Of a stretch of DNA of 64,000 bases, positions 9,163 to 18,553 are shown piece by piece. Location: assembly GCA_903831295.1 (NCBI GenBank), contig CAIKXA010000013.1:1-64000 (forward strand), given 5' to 3'. How positions within the stretch are numbered: the first letter of the stretch is position 1; each line of letters opens with the position of its first letter. The position numbers and the translations under genes are program-made. This DNA comes from an uncultured bacterium (GTDB lineage: Bacteria; Planctomycetota; Phycisphaerae; Phycisphaerales; SM1A02). Under the pieces are notes generated by a model. The model did no database searches. It worked only from the letters and a program-made list of their open reading frames with translations, and had not been told where the DNA came from.

Positions 9163-10710
9163 GTGGAAGCATTTCCGAACACCCCCGATGCGCCAGAGCC
9201 CAAGGGTCATTCCAACGAGCCCATCGCCGCGCGCCTGGCCCGATTATTAGCCAAAGCCAAGGGATTTCCAGAGGTTGCGGGTGTGTATCTCATGAAAGAT
9301 TCTGGCGGAAAAGTTCTCTATGTTGGCAAGGCCAATTGCCTGCCCGAGCGGGTGTCAAGTTACTTTTTGGGCAGCACCGATTTGGGTTTGAAGAAGCAGC
9401 CCATGTTGGAGTTGATCACTGACATTGAAGTGATTCCGTGCGAGGGTTCGTGGGAGGCGTTGCTGATGGAGGCGCGCCTGGTGAAAGATTTGAAGCCGTA
9501 CTTCAACACGCGCTTGCTTGATGACAAAACATTTCCGTATCTCGCCATCACCACGCGCGACGAATTTCCCGGCGTGTTTGTCACACGCGATCCGTCTGCG
9601 GAGCGATTTCGCAACGCGCGTTTGTATGGGCCGTTTATCAGTGGCGCCAGCCTGCGCCACGCGGTGCAATTGTTGCAACGCGTTTTTCAATATCGCACAT
9701 GTGAGCTTGACATTGATTCCACCGATCCACGCAATCGTTTGGTGCGGCCATGCTTGTTGCACAGCATGGCGCAGTGCACGGCGCCTTGCGCCAACCGAAT
9801 TTCGCCGCAGCGTTACCGCGAGGACATCAATCGTTTTTGCCGCTTTTTAGAGGGCAAACGCAGCGTCATGTTGAAGGAGTTGCGCGCGGAAATGCGCAAG
9901 GCCAGCGATGAAAAGCGATTTGAGGAGGCGGCCATTTTGCGCGACCAAGTGCAGGCCATTGAGCGGCTTGATGAACGCGAGCGTCGCGGCGACGACGCGC
10001 AGTACGACTGGCAACCGGAAGTCACGATTTCAATTCAAGACCCAAAGTTGGGTTGCAAAAGTTTGCAGCGCACGCTTGGCTTGTCGCAAGAGATTCAGTG
10101 CGTGGAGGCGATTGACATTGCGCACTTGGGTGGCGGCGAGACGGTTGGAAGTCTTGTGTGTTTTGTGAATGGCCGTCCCTTCAAGCAGCGCTATCGGCGC
10201 TTCAAAATTCAAACCGTCGGCAACGATGACTACGCCGCGATTCGCGAAGTGGTCAGTCGCCGCTACCGTGAAGAAGGCAAGGGCAGCGAGTTGTATCCCG
10301 ATGTGATCTTGATCGACGGAGGCGTTGGGCAGTTGAACGCCGCGCTTGACGCCTTCTCGGAGTTTGAAACGCGTCCGCCATTTGTGGTGAGCCTGGCCAA
10401 AAAAGAAGAGTTGATTTATGTGCAGCGCGAGAGCGAGCCCATCAAATTGGGCCGTGAAAATCTCGGGTTGAAAATGTGCCAGGCAATCCGCGATGAGGCG
10501 CATCGATTCGCGCAGCATTACCACCATCTGTTGGTGCGCAAACGTTTGATGCCCGGAGACGCCTCGGCGCGCAAGAAAGTTGTGGATCGGCCCGCCAATA
10601 CAAGTCAGGGCAAAGGCAAGAAGTTGGACAAATCGAAGCCGCAATCGTCGGTCACGCCTGCCCGCAAGTCGGCAAAAAAAACCACACCCAAACGCAAACC
10701 AAATTCATGA
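9163..10710 (+). CDS. uvrC: Excinuclease ABC subunit C, lacking the usual C-terminal HhH region
   Basis: GIY-YIG (VAGVYLMKDSGGKVLYVGKA), UVR motif and RNase H-like domain (AIDIAHLGGGETVGS, LIDGGVGQLNAA, IRDEAHRFAQHYH); GTG start. Confidence 0.9.
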   Translation: MEAFPNTPDAPEPKGHSNEPIAARLARLLAKAKGFPEVAGVYLMKDSGGKVLYVGKANCLPERVSSYFLGSTDLGLKKQPMLELITDIEVIPCEGSWEALLMEARLVKDLKPYFNTRLLDDKTFPYLAITTRDEFPGVFVTRDPSAERFRNARLYGPFISGASLRHAVQLLQRVFQYRTCELDIDSTDPRNRLVRPCLLHSMAQCTAPCANRISPQRYREDINRFCRFLEGKRSVMLKELRAEMRKASDEKRFEEAAILRDQVQAIERLDERERRGDDAQYDWQPEVTISIQDPKLGCKSLQRTLGLSQEIQCVEAIDIAHLGGGETVGSLVCFVNGRPFKQRYRRFKIQTVGNDDYAAIREVVSRRYREEGKGSELYPDVILIDGGVGQLNAALDAFSEFETRPPFVVSLAKKEELIYVQRESEPIKLGRENLGLKMCQAIRDEAHRFAQHYHHLLVRKRLMPGDASARKKVVDRPANTSQGKGKKLDKSKPQSSVTPARKSAKKTTPKRKPNS

Positions 10711-10761
10711 TGCGCCTTCGCACACTTCGCTACTCTTGTGACATAGAAGGAGTCGCTGTTC

Positions 10762-12069
10762 GTGTCGCATCACCGATCTAAAAGAGCCCAACATCACGCC
10801 AACGCCGAGCGCGACCAAGAGCAACACTCGGACGCGCCTTCATTGGATCACCCACTGGTGCCCAAGGGAACTTACGAACTTCTTGAAAGCGCAGCCGCCG
10901 TGGAGGAGTTTGTGCGCCATGTCCGTGATGTTGGCGTGATCGCCTTTGACACGGAATTTATTGGCGAAGAAACATTTCGTCCCAAGATTTGTCTGGTGCA
11001 AATCGCCACGGAGGAGCGCGTTGCGCTGCTTGATCCGCTTTCGGGCGTTGATCCAATGCCGATCTATCAACTCGTGGCGGACACGTCGGTGCTGACATTG
11101 GTGCACGCTGGCGAGCAGGATTTAATGGCCGTCAAGCAAGCCATCAATGGCAATGCGAATCATTTGGTGGACACGCAAATCGCCGCCAGCCTGATTGGCT
11201 TGCCGTGGCCAAGCAGTTTGGGAAACACCATCGAGCATCTCACTGGCTTTCATATTGACAAGGCGCACACGTTCACCGAGTGGGACCGTCGGCCACTTTC
11301 CAAAAGTCAGTTGCGCTACGCCGCGGATGACGTGCGATATTTGCCGCTGGTGTGGAGTCGCATGAAAGAGCAATTGGAGCGCGAAAACCGCTTGCATTGG
11401 GCCATGCAGGAAAGCGCCACGCAACTCGCGGGTGAGCCCGCGTTTGATCCCGATCGTCAAATGCGCAGGGCTTCGCGAGGCGAACCTTTGAAGCCCGCGG
11501 TGATGACCATACTTCGCGAGTTGGTGTTGCTGCGCCGTGAACTTGCGGAGGCGGAGGATCAACCGCAACGAACATTGTTGTCTGACGGAGCGCTGATGGA
11601 GTTGGTCAGGCGCAAACCTGACAACGTCAGCGCGCTGCGTGAAGTTAGATTTGTTCCCCAGCAAGTTGCCGAGCGTCATGGCCAGCGCATTGTGCAATGC
11701 ATTCGTGACGCCAAAACCATGCCGCCCATTCGCCAAGAATTCGCGGGGTTGCTGGAGGACACCGCGGTGCGCGCGCGCATTGACGCCATGTGGTTGGCGT
11801 TTCAAACGCGTTGCATGGCCACAAATATCGCGCCAAATTTGGTGTCCAGCCGCGCTGAGTTCACCAGTTGGTTGGCGGCGCGTATTGATCGAGAGCATAA
11901 ATTGGCGCGAGGAGTCGCGGTTGAATCCGCGCCGTTGCCGTTTCCAATCCAAGACTGGCGCGCCGAAAGTATCGGCCGTTGGCTGAGCGAATTTATTGAT
12001 GGCCGTTGCGAACTGGCTCTGCGATGGGACGCGGCAAGTGGGGCGCTTCGTTTGGGCGCGACTCCATAA
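10762..12069 (+). CDS. rnd: Ribonuclease D (DEDDy exonuclease with HRDC-like C-terminus)
   Basis: VIAFDTEFIGEETFRPKICLVQIAT, LVHAGEQDLMAV, YAADDVRYLPLVW. GTG or ATG start. Confidence 0.88.
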   Translation: MSHHRSKRAQHHANAERDQEQHSDAPSLDHPLVPKGTYELLESAAAVEEFVRHVRDVGVIAFDTEFIGEETFRPKICLVQIATEERVALLDPLSGVDPMPIYQLVADTSVLTLVHAGEQDLMAVKQAINGNANHLVDTQIAASLIGLPWPSSLGNTIEHLTGFHIDKAHTFTEWDRRPLSKSQLRYAADDVRYLPLVWSRMKEQLERENRLHWAMQESATQLAGEPAFDPDRQMRRASRGEPLKPAVMTILRELVLLRRELAEAEDQPQRTLLSDGALMELVRRKPDNVSALREVRFVPQQVAERHGQRIVQCIRDAKTMPPIRQEFAGLLEDTAVRARIDAMWLAFQTRCMATNIAPNLVSSRAEFTSWLAARIDREHKLARGVAVESAPLPFPIQDWRAESIGRWLSEFIDGRCELALRWDAASGALRLGATP

Positions 12070-12153
12070 ATCATGCCAACAAAATCCTTATGAAACGCCA
12101 ACCCGGTTGCGCATACACATGTTTTATTACAAAATGAAATGAGGAATCAAATT

Positions 12154-13143
12154 ATGAAACCCACAGACCAACTCCGCCGCAATCTTCTCGCCACGCTTCC
12201 AGGATTTCTGTTGGCGCCCGCCGCGCTCGCCGCGCAAGCCGTCAAGAAACCAGCCGGGCCGCCACCTAAGAAGGCGCCACCGGTCAAGCGTGATATTCCA
12301 ATACTTCCATTCGCCATCGCCGGCGCTTGGTGCGATGACTTTGGCGCCAAAAGCGCGTTGAAACTTGCTCCTGAATTTTCTGGCGTCATCACGTTCTCCG
12401 GGCAAGATTCCGTGTACCAAGACGACGCGCTTCGCATCTTGCACATTCAAATTGGCGCGGCGTCCGAGTGCGTGAACACGCTCGCCATGGCCAGCTGTTG
12501 CGCCCTGCAAAATAGCTATCCGCAAAGTGACGAAAACTGGATTTTAAAGACGTTCGTTCGACTTGCGCCAGAGGGAAATTCGATTACCGCCCGAGGCATT
12601 GCCAGTGCGAATGCAATTTGGTCAAGGCCAAATTCCAACAGTCCATTTGATCCGGCGTGGCAGGACACAAAGGTCACCGACACGATCGTGCGGCTCATGC
12701 AGGAATACGGAATTGTCGCCAAGGCGCTCGTGAATAATGACGCGCTGGAATTTACAAACGCGTTGCAAGTGATCGCCAAAGCGTCCCCGGTTATGGCGCA
12801 GAAGATTGGACCCATGTCGCATTGGGGTGAAGGTTGCACGCCAGTTCTTGTGGGAATTGCTTCGCAGGATGCCGCGCAAAATCTCATTTCCGCTGGTCGA
12901 TGCATGCAGCGCGGAGCAATTCAGGCCGTCATCGAGGGAGCCAATTGCGATTCCTTTGTTCTGCCGCCAAAATTGCTCGAAGCTATCGCGCTGACAAGCA
13001 AAGAAGCGAGCATGGCGATACAAACCATCGCGAAGTTTTTTGGCGACGATCCAAGCGAACCGATCGGCGTGTGTCGCATTGGAAAAGTTCTCAAGCCAAC
13101 GTTCAATCCCGTGACAATGTGCGTGCCTTTGATTGCTATCTGA
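12154..13143 (+). CDS. Hypothetical exported protein (Tat-like signal)
   Basis: Long ORF with RRNLLATLPGFLLAPAALAAQA N-terminus. No family recognised. Confidence 0.55.
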   Translation: MKPTDQLRRNLLATLPGFLLAPAALAAQAVKKPAGPPPKKAPPVKRDIPILPFAIAGAWCDDFGAKSALKLAPEFSGVITFSGQDSVYQDDALRILHIQIGAASECVNTLAMASCCALQNSYPQSDENWILKTFVRLAPEGNSITARGIASANAIWSRPNSNSPFDPAWQDTKVTDTIVRLMQEYGIVAKALVNNDALEFTNALQVIAKASPVMAQKIGPMSHWGEGCTPVLVGIASQDAAQNLISAGRCMQRGAIQAVIEGANCDSFVLPPKLLEAIALTSKEASMAIQTIAKFFGDDPSEPIGVCRIGKVLKPTFNPVTMCVPLIAI

Positions 13144-13198
13144 TTCAATCCCGGCGCCATTGGTTGCGGACACGCCAAACTTCGAGGATGCTTGTGGC

Positions 13199-13900
13199 AT
13201 GAAAGAAACACGAATTTACAACGGCGATGGTGATCGACTGATTGAAGTTCCCAGCGGCGGCCCGCGCGTCACGCTGGTTCCACGCGGCGATCCCCGAACG
13301 CTGACCAGTTCACACTCCATTCGCATCATGTGGGGGCAACATCTTCTCAATGATCTTGTGGAGGGACGATATCGAACTGTGATCTGTGGCATCAATGAAG
13401 TGGACAACGCGCATGGTGTGTTAGGCGAATTGTTGAAACTTATTCCAACGAGTCAATGGACATTGTCCAGCGCCACTAGCTTCGCCAAAATGTTTCGCAG
13501 CGCCATCAGCATGCACGGCAAGGACGATCGCGAGCCTTACATTTTAAAATTCGACTTGGATCAATTGCTCATACTCGCACTGTTGCGACCAGCGGGCCGC
13601 GAGCACTTCACGTTGGAGGATATTTTCCGCGGCTTCCGCACCATCAGTCGCATGGTTGAGGGTCGCCGCGACCGGCTTCCAATTGCCAGCGTGAGTTTTT
13701 TAGGAGCCAAAAGCAATCGATTGCTTGACCATCAAATGCAGGAGCCCGCGTTTGAAGCCGTGTTGCAGGCTATGAATCAAGGCGGTTTCTGCGGCGATAT
13801 CTATCCACCCGTGGCGCTGTGGGATGTGCCTAAAACCGCTGTCTTTGCCCAGTATCCGTTTCCCGAGGGCATTTCCCGCATGCGCGAAGGCAGCAGTTGA
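13199..13900 (+). CDS. Conserved-looking hypothetical protein
   Basis: ORF with balanced composition (MKETRIYNGDGDRLIEVPSGGPRVTLVPRGDPRTL...). No family recognised. Confidence 0.6.
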   Translation: MKETRIYNGDGDRLIEVPSGGPRVTLVPRGDPRTLTSSHSIRIMWGQHLLNDLVEGRYRTVICGINEVDNAHGVLGELLKLIPTSQWTLSSATSFAKMFRSAISMHGKDDREPYILKFDLDQLLILALLRPAGREHFTLEDIFRGFRTISRMVEGRRDRLPIASVSFLGAKSNRLLDHQMQEPAFEAVLQAMNQGGFCGDIYPPVALWDVPKTAVFAQYPFPEGISRMREGSS

Positions 13901-14000
13901 TCCACTGCGGCGCTGCATCTTGTTTGGAGCGCGCTGATCTTCAATCGTGTCGCAACCGTGCGGTGTTGTGCGACATGAATTGACTTGAACGAATGCGCGT

Positions 14001-15068
14001 TCAACCCTGATTGGTCGCGCCACTTTGCAGTTGAACAAACTTGCGCCCGCGAATTGCCTCGCTACCAAGTTGGCCGCACGCCGCCATGGCGGAGCGCCCT
14101 TTTGTTCCACGTCGCTTGCAAAATTGTTTGTTCGCGATGGCGCGCGCGATAAATGCGGCAACGCTCTCCTCGCTTGGAGCCGACCATGGACTATTGCGCC
14201 GCGGGTTGTAGGGAATAATGTTCAGCGAGCAACGCACATCCTTGATCAGCGCGCACACTTGGTCGCAGTGTTCCAATGAATCGTTCACGCCCGGAATCAA
14301 TACATACTCAATGCAAGTTGGGCCCGCAGTTTCTGGATAAGCGCGAACTGCCGCCAAAATATCCGCGATTGGCTCCGACTTGTTGATGGGCATGATCTGC
14401 GAGCGGATCGCGTCGCTGGGAGCGTTCAAACTGAGCGCCAAATGCAAACGGTGAAAGCCAGTTTGTCCCGCGAATTCCGCTATTTTTTGTATGCCCGCCA
14501 CGCGGCCAACGGTGCTGATGGTGATGTTGCTTGAGGCGATGGACGGGCCATAGTGGTCGGTCAAAATTCGCACCGATTGCAGAACCGCGTCAAGATTTTC
14601 CGTGGGCTCGCCCATGCCCATGAACACAATGTTCTTGATGAGAAAGCCACGGCCGCCGTCAAAAGTATTTTCAATTCGGTGGCGCGCCGCGAACCACTGC
14701 GCAACAATTTCACCGGCCGTGAGATTGCGCAGCAAACCCATTTGCGCGGTCTCGCAAAATCCGCAACCCATGGCGCAGCCCACTTGACTGCTCACGCACA
14801 AGGTGCGGCTAAATCCTCCGCCAGTGTGGGGCATGGGAATAATCACGCTCTCGGTTTCAAGTCCGCCTCCAACTTTCAAAGTGAACTTCACGGTTTCACC
14901 ATCCACCACCGTCTTGGATATCTCCGGAAGTTCGGCGCACGCACTATCGCCGTCCGCTTCATCACGGCGATAAACGGCGGCGTACTTCAATAGCACTTCA
15001 CGCCGTGGACGGCGGCTTTGCAGGCGCGTGGCAAATTCATCGCTTGTGATTCCAAGAACATCCATCAC
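14001..15068 (-). CDS. rlmN: RlmN/Cfr-family 23S rRNA (adenine-C2) methyltransferase
   Basis: Radical SAM CxxxCxxC (SSQVGCAMGCGFCETAQMGLLRNLTAGEIVAQ), GMGEP, C-terminal AMAACGQLG. Confidence 0.88.
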   Translation of the reverse strand: MMDVLGITSDEFATRLQSRRPRREVLLKYAAVYRRDEADGDSACAELPEISKTVVDGETVKFTLKVGGGLETESVIIPMPHTGGGFSRTLCVSSQVGCAMGCGFCETAQMGLLRNLTAGEIVAQWFAARHRIENTFDGGRGFLIKNIVFMGMGEPTENLDAVLQSVRILTDHYGPSIASSNITISTVGRVAGIQKIAEFAGQTGFHRLHLALSLNAPSDAIRSQIMPINKSEPIADILAAVRAYPETAGPTCIEYVLIPGVNDSLEHCDQVCALIKDVRCSLNIIPYNPRRNSPWSAPSEESVAAFIARAIANKQFCKRRGTKGRSAMAACGQLGSEAIRGRKFVQLQSGATNQG

Positions 15069-15135
15069 GCAAGCCTAACGCCATAACCCGCCAAAACCTA
15101 TGCAAGAAAAATTCTCCCACGTTTCATACCATGCA

Positions 15136-15537
15136 TTTATGCATATGAAACGATCCGATCACGAGCACGGCCCGCCAATTGTCCCCGTGGTATTTCATCT
15201 TGAGGATCCCGCGGGCTTAACCAGCACCAAACAGGAAAAATGGGACCTCATGGGTGGCGTGGGCGAGCATGTGTTGGAGGTCGCCATGGACCACGGCATC
15301 AATATCGAGCATGCCTGCGGCGGTGTTTGCGCTTGCAGCACATGCCATATTTATGTTGTCAAAGGAATGGAACATCTCAGTCCGGCAACCGAGGCCGAGG
15401 AGGATCGCGTTGAGGAGGCTCCTGGCTTGCAACGCAACAGTCGATTGTCTTGCCAGTGCGAAATCATCAGCAACGGCTTGATTGAAATCCGCGTGCCCTC
15501 GTGGAATCGCAACGCCGTGAAGGAAATTCCCCACTGA
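15136..15537 (+). CDS. fdx: Adrenodoxin-type [2Fe-2S] ferredoxin
   Basis: CGGVCACSTCHIYV...RLSCQC cysteine pattern; residues MHMKRSDHE as likely start. Confidence 0.88.
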   Translation, partial: FMHMKRSDHEHGPPIVPVVFHLEDPAGLTSTKQEKWDLMGGVGEHVLEVAMDHGINIEHACGGVCACSTCHIYVVKGMEHLSPATEAEEDRVEEAPGLQRNSRLSCQCEIISNGLIEIRVPSWNRNAVKEIPH

Positions 15538-15597
15538 CCACCGCGTGATTTGTTCACGCGGCATCCACTGAAACATCTCCATTCATCGAATCGCAAC

Positions 15598-15807
15598 ATG
15601 AAGAAGCAAATGCACTGGCTTGATGTGGTTGAAATTGGAGAGGCTCTGGTGGACGCGCATCCAGACATGGATCCGATCACGATTGCATTTCCAAAATTAA
15701 AAATGCTGGTTCAAACGCTCGATGGATTTCAAGAGCAGCCAGGTCATCCCAGCAATGAAAAAATTCTTGAAGCCATTCAGCAAGCCTGGATCGATGAATT
15801 GAATTAA
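15598..15807 (+). CDS. iscX: IscX-like Fe-S assembly protein
   Basis: MHWLDVVEIGEALVDAHPDMDPITIAFPKL...HPSNEKILEAIQQAWIDE matches the IscX pattern. Confidence 0.85.
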   Translation: MKKQMHWLDVVEIGEALVDAHPDMDPITIAFPKLKMLVQTLDGFQEQPGHPSNEKILEAIQQAWIDELN

Positions 15808-15853
15808 ATTTTTCTTGGCGAGAATGCGCGGATGCCATTTGGCATAAACATAT

Positions 15854-17299
15854 TTATAGAAGCGGACTGAGCAAACCGCCTGCGTTGTCAATAAGGCGTT
15901 CAAACCAACGTCGCTGCGCCCATTTGTCCACCAAAATTTCCGTACTCTGCTCAATGTATTTACTTTGCAAATAGCGTAATTGCCCCGCGAAATCGGCGTT
16001 ATACACAATAATGCCGGCCTCAAAATTCAACTCAAAACTTCGCCTGTCCAAATTGGCGCTGGTCACAATAGCCGTGGAGCGGTCCACCACGATGGTCTTG
16101 GCATGCAATAAGCCATTTTGAAATTCATGAATGCGCACGCCGCACTCCAGCAAATTTCGAAACAGGCTGCGGCTTGCCAAGCGCACCCACATACTGTCAT
16201 TGCGCGCCGGCACTATCAAATGCACGCGCACACCACGCCGCGCCGCAACGGCCAATGCTGAAAGAGTGGCGTAGTCGGGAACAAAGTAGGGGGTGGTCAG
16301 AACAATTTCCTCATTTGCAATTTGCACTGCGGATTGAATCAGTTGCGTAACGGTGTCATTTTGAAAATTGGGTCCAGTGGCGAATGATTGGGCGATCACG
16401 CCATCACTTTCGTAGACGGGTTCGATTTTTAAAAGCGCGTCTATGTCCTCTTGCGATTCCATGTACCAATCTTCAATGAAGATCATTTGCAGTTCCTTGA
16501 CCAGTGGACCTGCGATGCGAACGGTGCAATCCACCCACGGCGCAAATTTTGCCTTGGGCGCAAATCCGGCCTCCGCAATGTTCTGACTACCAGTCCAGCC
16601 CACCGCGCCGTCCACCACCAGAAATTTTCTGTGATTGCGCATGTCCAACCTGCTGATAATCAAGCGCAACATGTTTACGGGCAGCGCCTCGCACACAGTC
16701 ACGCCGCCTTGCTTCAGTTTTTTGCGCAGCGCGCTCTTGAGAAAATCTTTGCTCCCAACTCCGTCCACCAGAAGTCGGCACGAAACACCACGACTGGCCG
16801 CGCGTATCAGCGCCTGCGCCACTTGTTGACCAGCTTTGTCGGCTAAATAGATGTAGGTCAGCAAATGCACATGCAAGTTCGCGTGATCAATGTCGTCGCA
16901 CATGCGATTGATCACTTCTTGCGAATCCCCGCTCAACCAAAGTTTGTTGCCCGCCAGCGGAACGCAATGGCTGGCCAATTGGGCCACGCTGGCAATTTGA
17001 TGTTGCGGTGGCTCCAGTTGAAAGTGTCGAGTGCGGGAATCGTGATGCAGATGGTTGGCGGGACAATCCACTTCAGAAATTATTTTTGCGTGGCGACGAA
17101 TTCGAAACGCGCCGAAGCGAGTTTCCCCAACCAAGAGATACGCGATTAATCCGCCAATGGGCACCGCAAGCACAACCACCATCCACGCCATGGCAACTTG
17201 TGGACGATTTCCTTTTCGCAGCAGCACGATCGCGGCCATGAAAATTTGCAGCGCGAATTCTCCAACAACAAATATTGGATTGACTATTGCCAGTTGCAA
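15854..17299 (-). CDS. cls: Cardiolipin synthase (PLD family)
   Basis: Two HxK motifs: NHRKFLVVDGAVGWTGSQNIAE and LHAKTIVVDRSTAIVTSANLD; N-terminal TM helices. Confidence 0.88.
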   Translation of the reverse strand: MQLAIVNPIFVVGEFALQIFMAAIVLLRKGNRPQVAMAWMVVVLAVPIGGLIAYLLVGETRFGAFRIRRHAKIISEVDCPANHLHHDSRTRHFQLEPPQHQIASVAQLASHCVPLAGNKLWLSGDSQEVINRMCDDIDHANLHVHLLTYIYLADKAGQQVAQALIRAASRGVSCRLLVDGVGSKDFLKSALRKKLKQGGVTVCEALPVNMLRLIISRLDMRNHRKFLVVDGAVGWTGSQNIAEAGFAPKAKFAPWVDCTVRIAGPLVKELQMIFIEDWYMESQEDIDALLKIEPVYESDGVIAQSFATGPNFQNDTVTQLIQSAVQIANEEIVLTTPYFVPDYATLSALAVAARRGVRVHLIVPARNDSMWVRLASRSLFRNLLECGVRIHEFQNGLLHAKTIVVDRSTAIVTSANLDRRSFELNFEAGIIVYNADFAGQLRYLQSKYIEQSTEILVDKWAQRRWFERLIDNAGGLLSPLL

Positions 17300-17308
17300 G
17301 CTGGGCTT

Positions 17309-17776
17309 TCAACCATCAATTTTAACGATTAGGAATCGACGTTCGCCTTTGGGCAAATCAACTCGAACCGTTTCGCCAATGCGCGCCTTCATAAGCGCCA
17401 CGCCGATGGGACTTGATCCGGTGACTTCAATGTAGTCATCGCTTGAATCATCCGTGAGTTGCCCCACAAGTCGATATTTCTCGGTGCGCGATGTCTTGAC
17501 ATCTTGCAGCACCACAATCGCTCCCAAAAAAACCATGTCCAGTGGAACATCGATTTCGCCAGCCACTTGAACGCGCGACAATTTGGCTTCTAGATCGCGC
17601 ACCTTGGCTTCGTTCATAGCCTGATCCTCGCGCGCGGCGTGATAGTCGGCGTTCTCCTTCAAGTCGCCCTGGGCTCGAGCCTCCGCGATGCGGCCCGCGA
17701 TGACGGGGCGAAATTTTAGGCAATCAGAAAGTTGCGCTTCGAGCCGCGCTTTGTCGGTTTGGGAGATCATTTCCAT
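17309..17776 (-). CDS. greA: Transcription elongation factor GreA
   Basis: GRIAEARAQGDLKENADYHAAREDQAMNEAKVRDLEAKL; C-terminal GSSPIGVALMKARIGETVRVDLPKGE. Confidence 0.9.
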   Translation of the reverse strand: MEMISQTDKARLEAQLSDCLKFRPVIAGRIAEARAQGDLKENADYHAAREDQAMNEAKVRDLEAKLSRVQVAGEIDVPLDMVFLGAIVVLQDVKTSRTEKYRLVGQLTDDSSDDYIEVTGSSPIGVALMKARIGETVRVDLPKGERRFLIVKIDG

Positions 17777-17829
17777 GGTGAGCCTTTGGCTTTCGGACTT
17801 GTGATCCGTATGCAATAAAGAGTACAAAC

Positions 17830-18519
17830 TTAGCTTGGATTTGGCGAGGGTGTTTTGAACATTCTGCCTGCGCTGAGATGCAATAAAATTATCGCCATCC
17901 ATGCTGTGGACGCTGCTAGGGTGATACCGGTGGTAGTCCGCCATGCGATTGCATCAGGATTTGAGCCGCCTCCTAAAGTTTCCCGAAGCACTCCCATAAT
18001 TGGACCGTCAAGCCAAATGGGTGGGGACGGCCAATCCATTCGCGCGCAGACAAAATGCGCGATTGGTCCCAGCAATGAGATCACCACAATAGTGATCATG
18101 CAGAAAATTCGTTCAAGCGATGATCGACTTCCAATGGATTTGGCCAAAATCGCCGCGATGATCGCGCCCCACGAAAAGAGAAAGAGGTCGATCAATCCCA
18201 TGCGTTGCGGCGGCAAATTGGTCGCCAATCTCAAGGGCCAGATCACCATATGCAGCAGCGCAACAATGGTTATAAAATCAATCAAGACTTGTCGAATTGG
18301 CGCGGGCGCAGGTCGCTCGCTTAATCGAAGCATTGGCCACGCGACGCAAAGTCCAATTGCGATGGCGGCGAAAAAAAGTCGGATGCCTGGAAGATAGCTC
18401 GCAATGGTTGGCTGAACCGGCGGTCGAATTCCAATGCAAATCCACCACGCGGTGAAGATCCAAATGGTGACAATAAATACCAAGCCGCGGGGCAGAATCA
18501 TAAAAGAAGAATAGCTCAC
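17830..18519 (-). CDS. Hypothetical multi-pass membrane protein
   Basis: ORF with about 6 hydrophobic segments, downstream of ftsQ-like gene. Confidence 0.6.
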   Translation of the reverse strand: MSYSSFMILPRGLVFIVTIWIFTAWWICIGIRPPVQPTIASYLPGIRLFFAAIAIGLCVAWPMLRLSERPAPAPIRQVLIDFITIVALLHMVIWPLRLATNLPPQRMGLIDLFLFSWGAIIAAILAKSIGSRSSLERIFCMITIVVISLLGPIAHFVCARMDWPSPPIWLDGPIMGVLRETLGGGSNPDAIAWRTTTGITLAASTAWMAIILLHLSAGRMFKTPSPNPS

Positions 18520-18553
18520 TTCGCGGCGCTAGCAAATACCGGCGCCAAGCAAC

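Noticed and set aside
11122-11952. 276-aa minus-strand ORF
   Set aside because: Antisense to rnd with low-quality composition.
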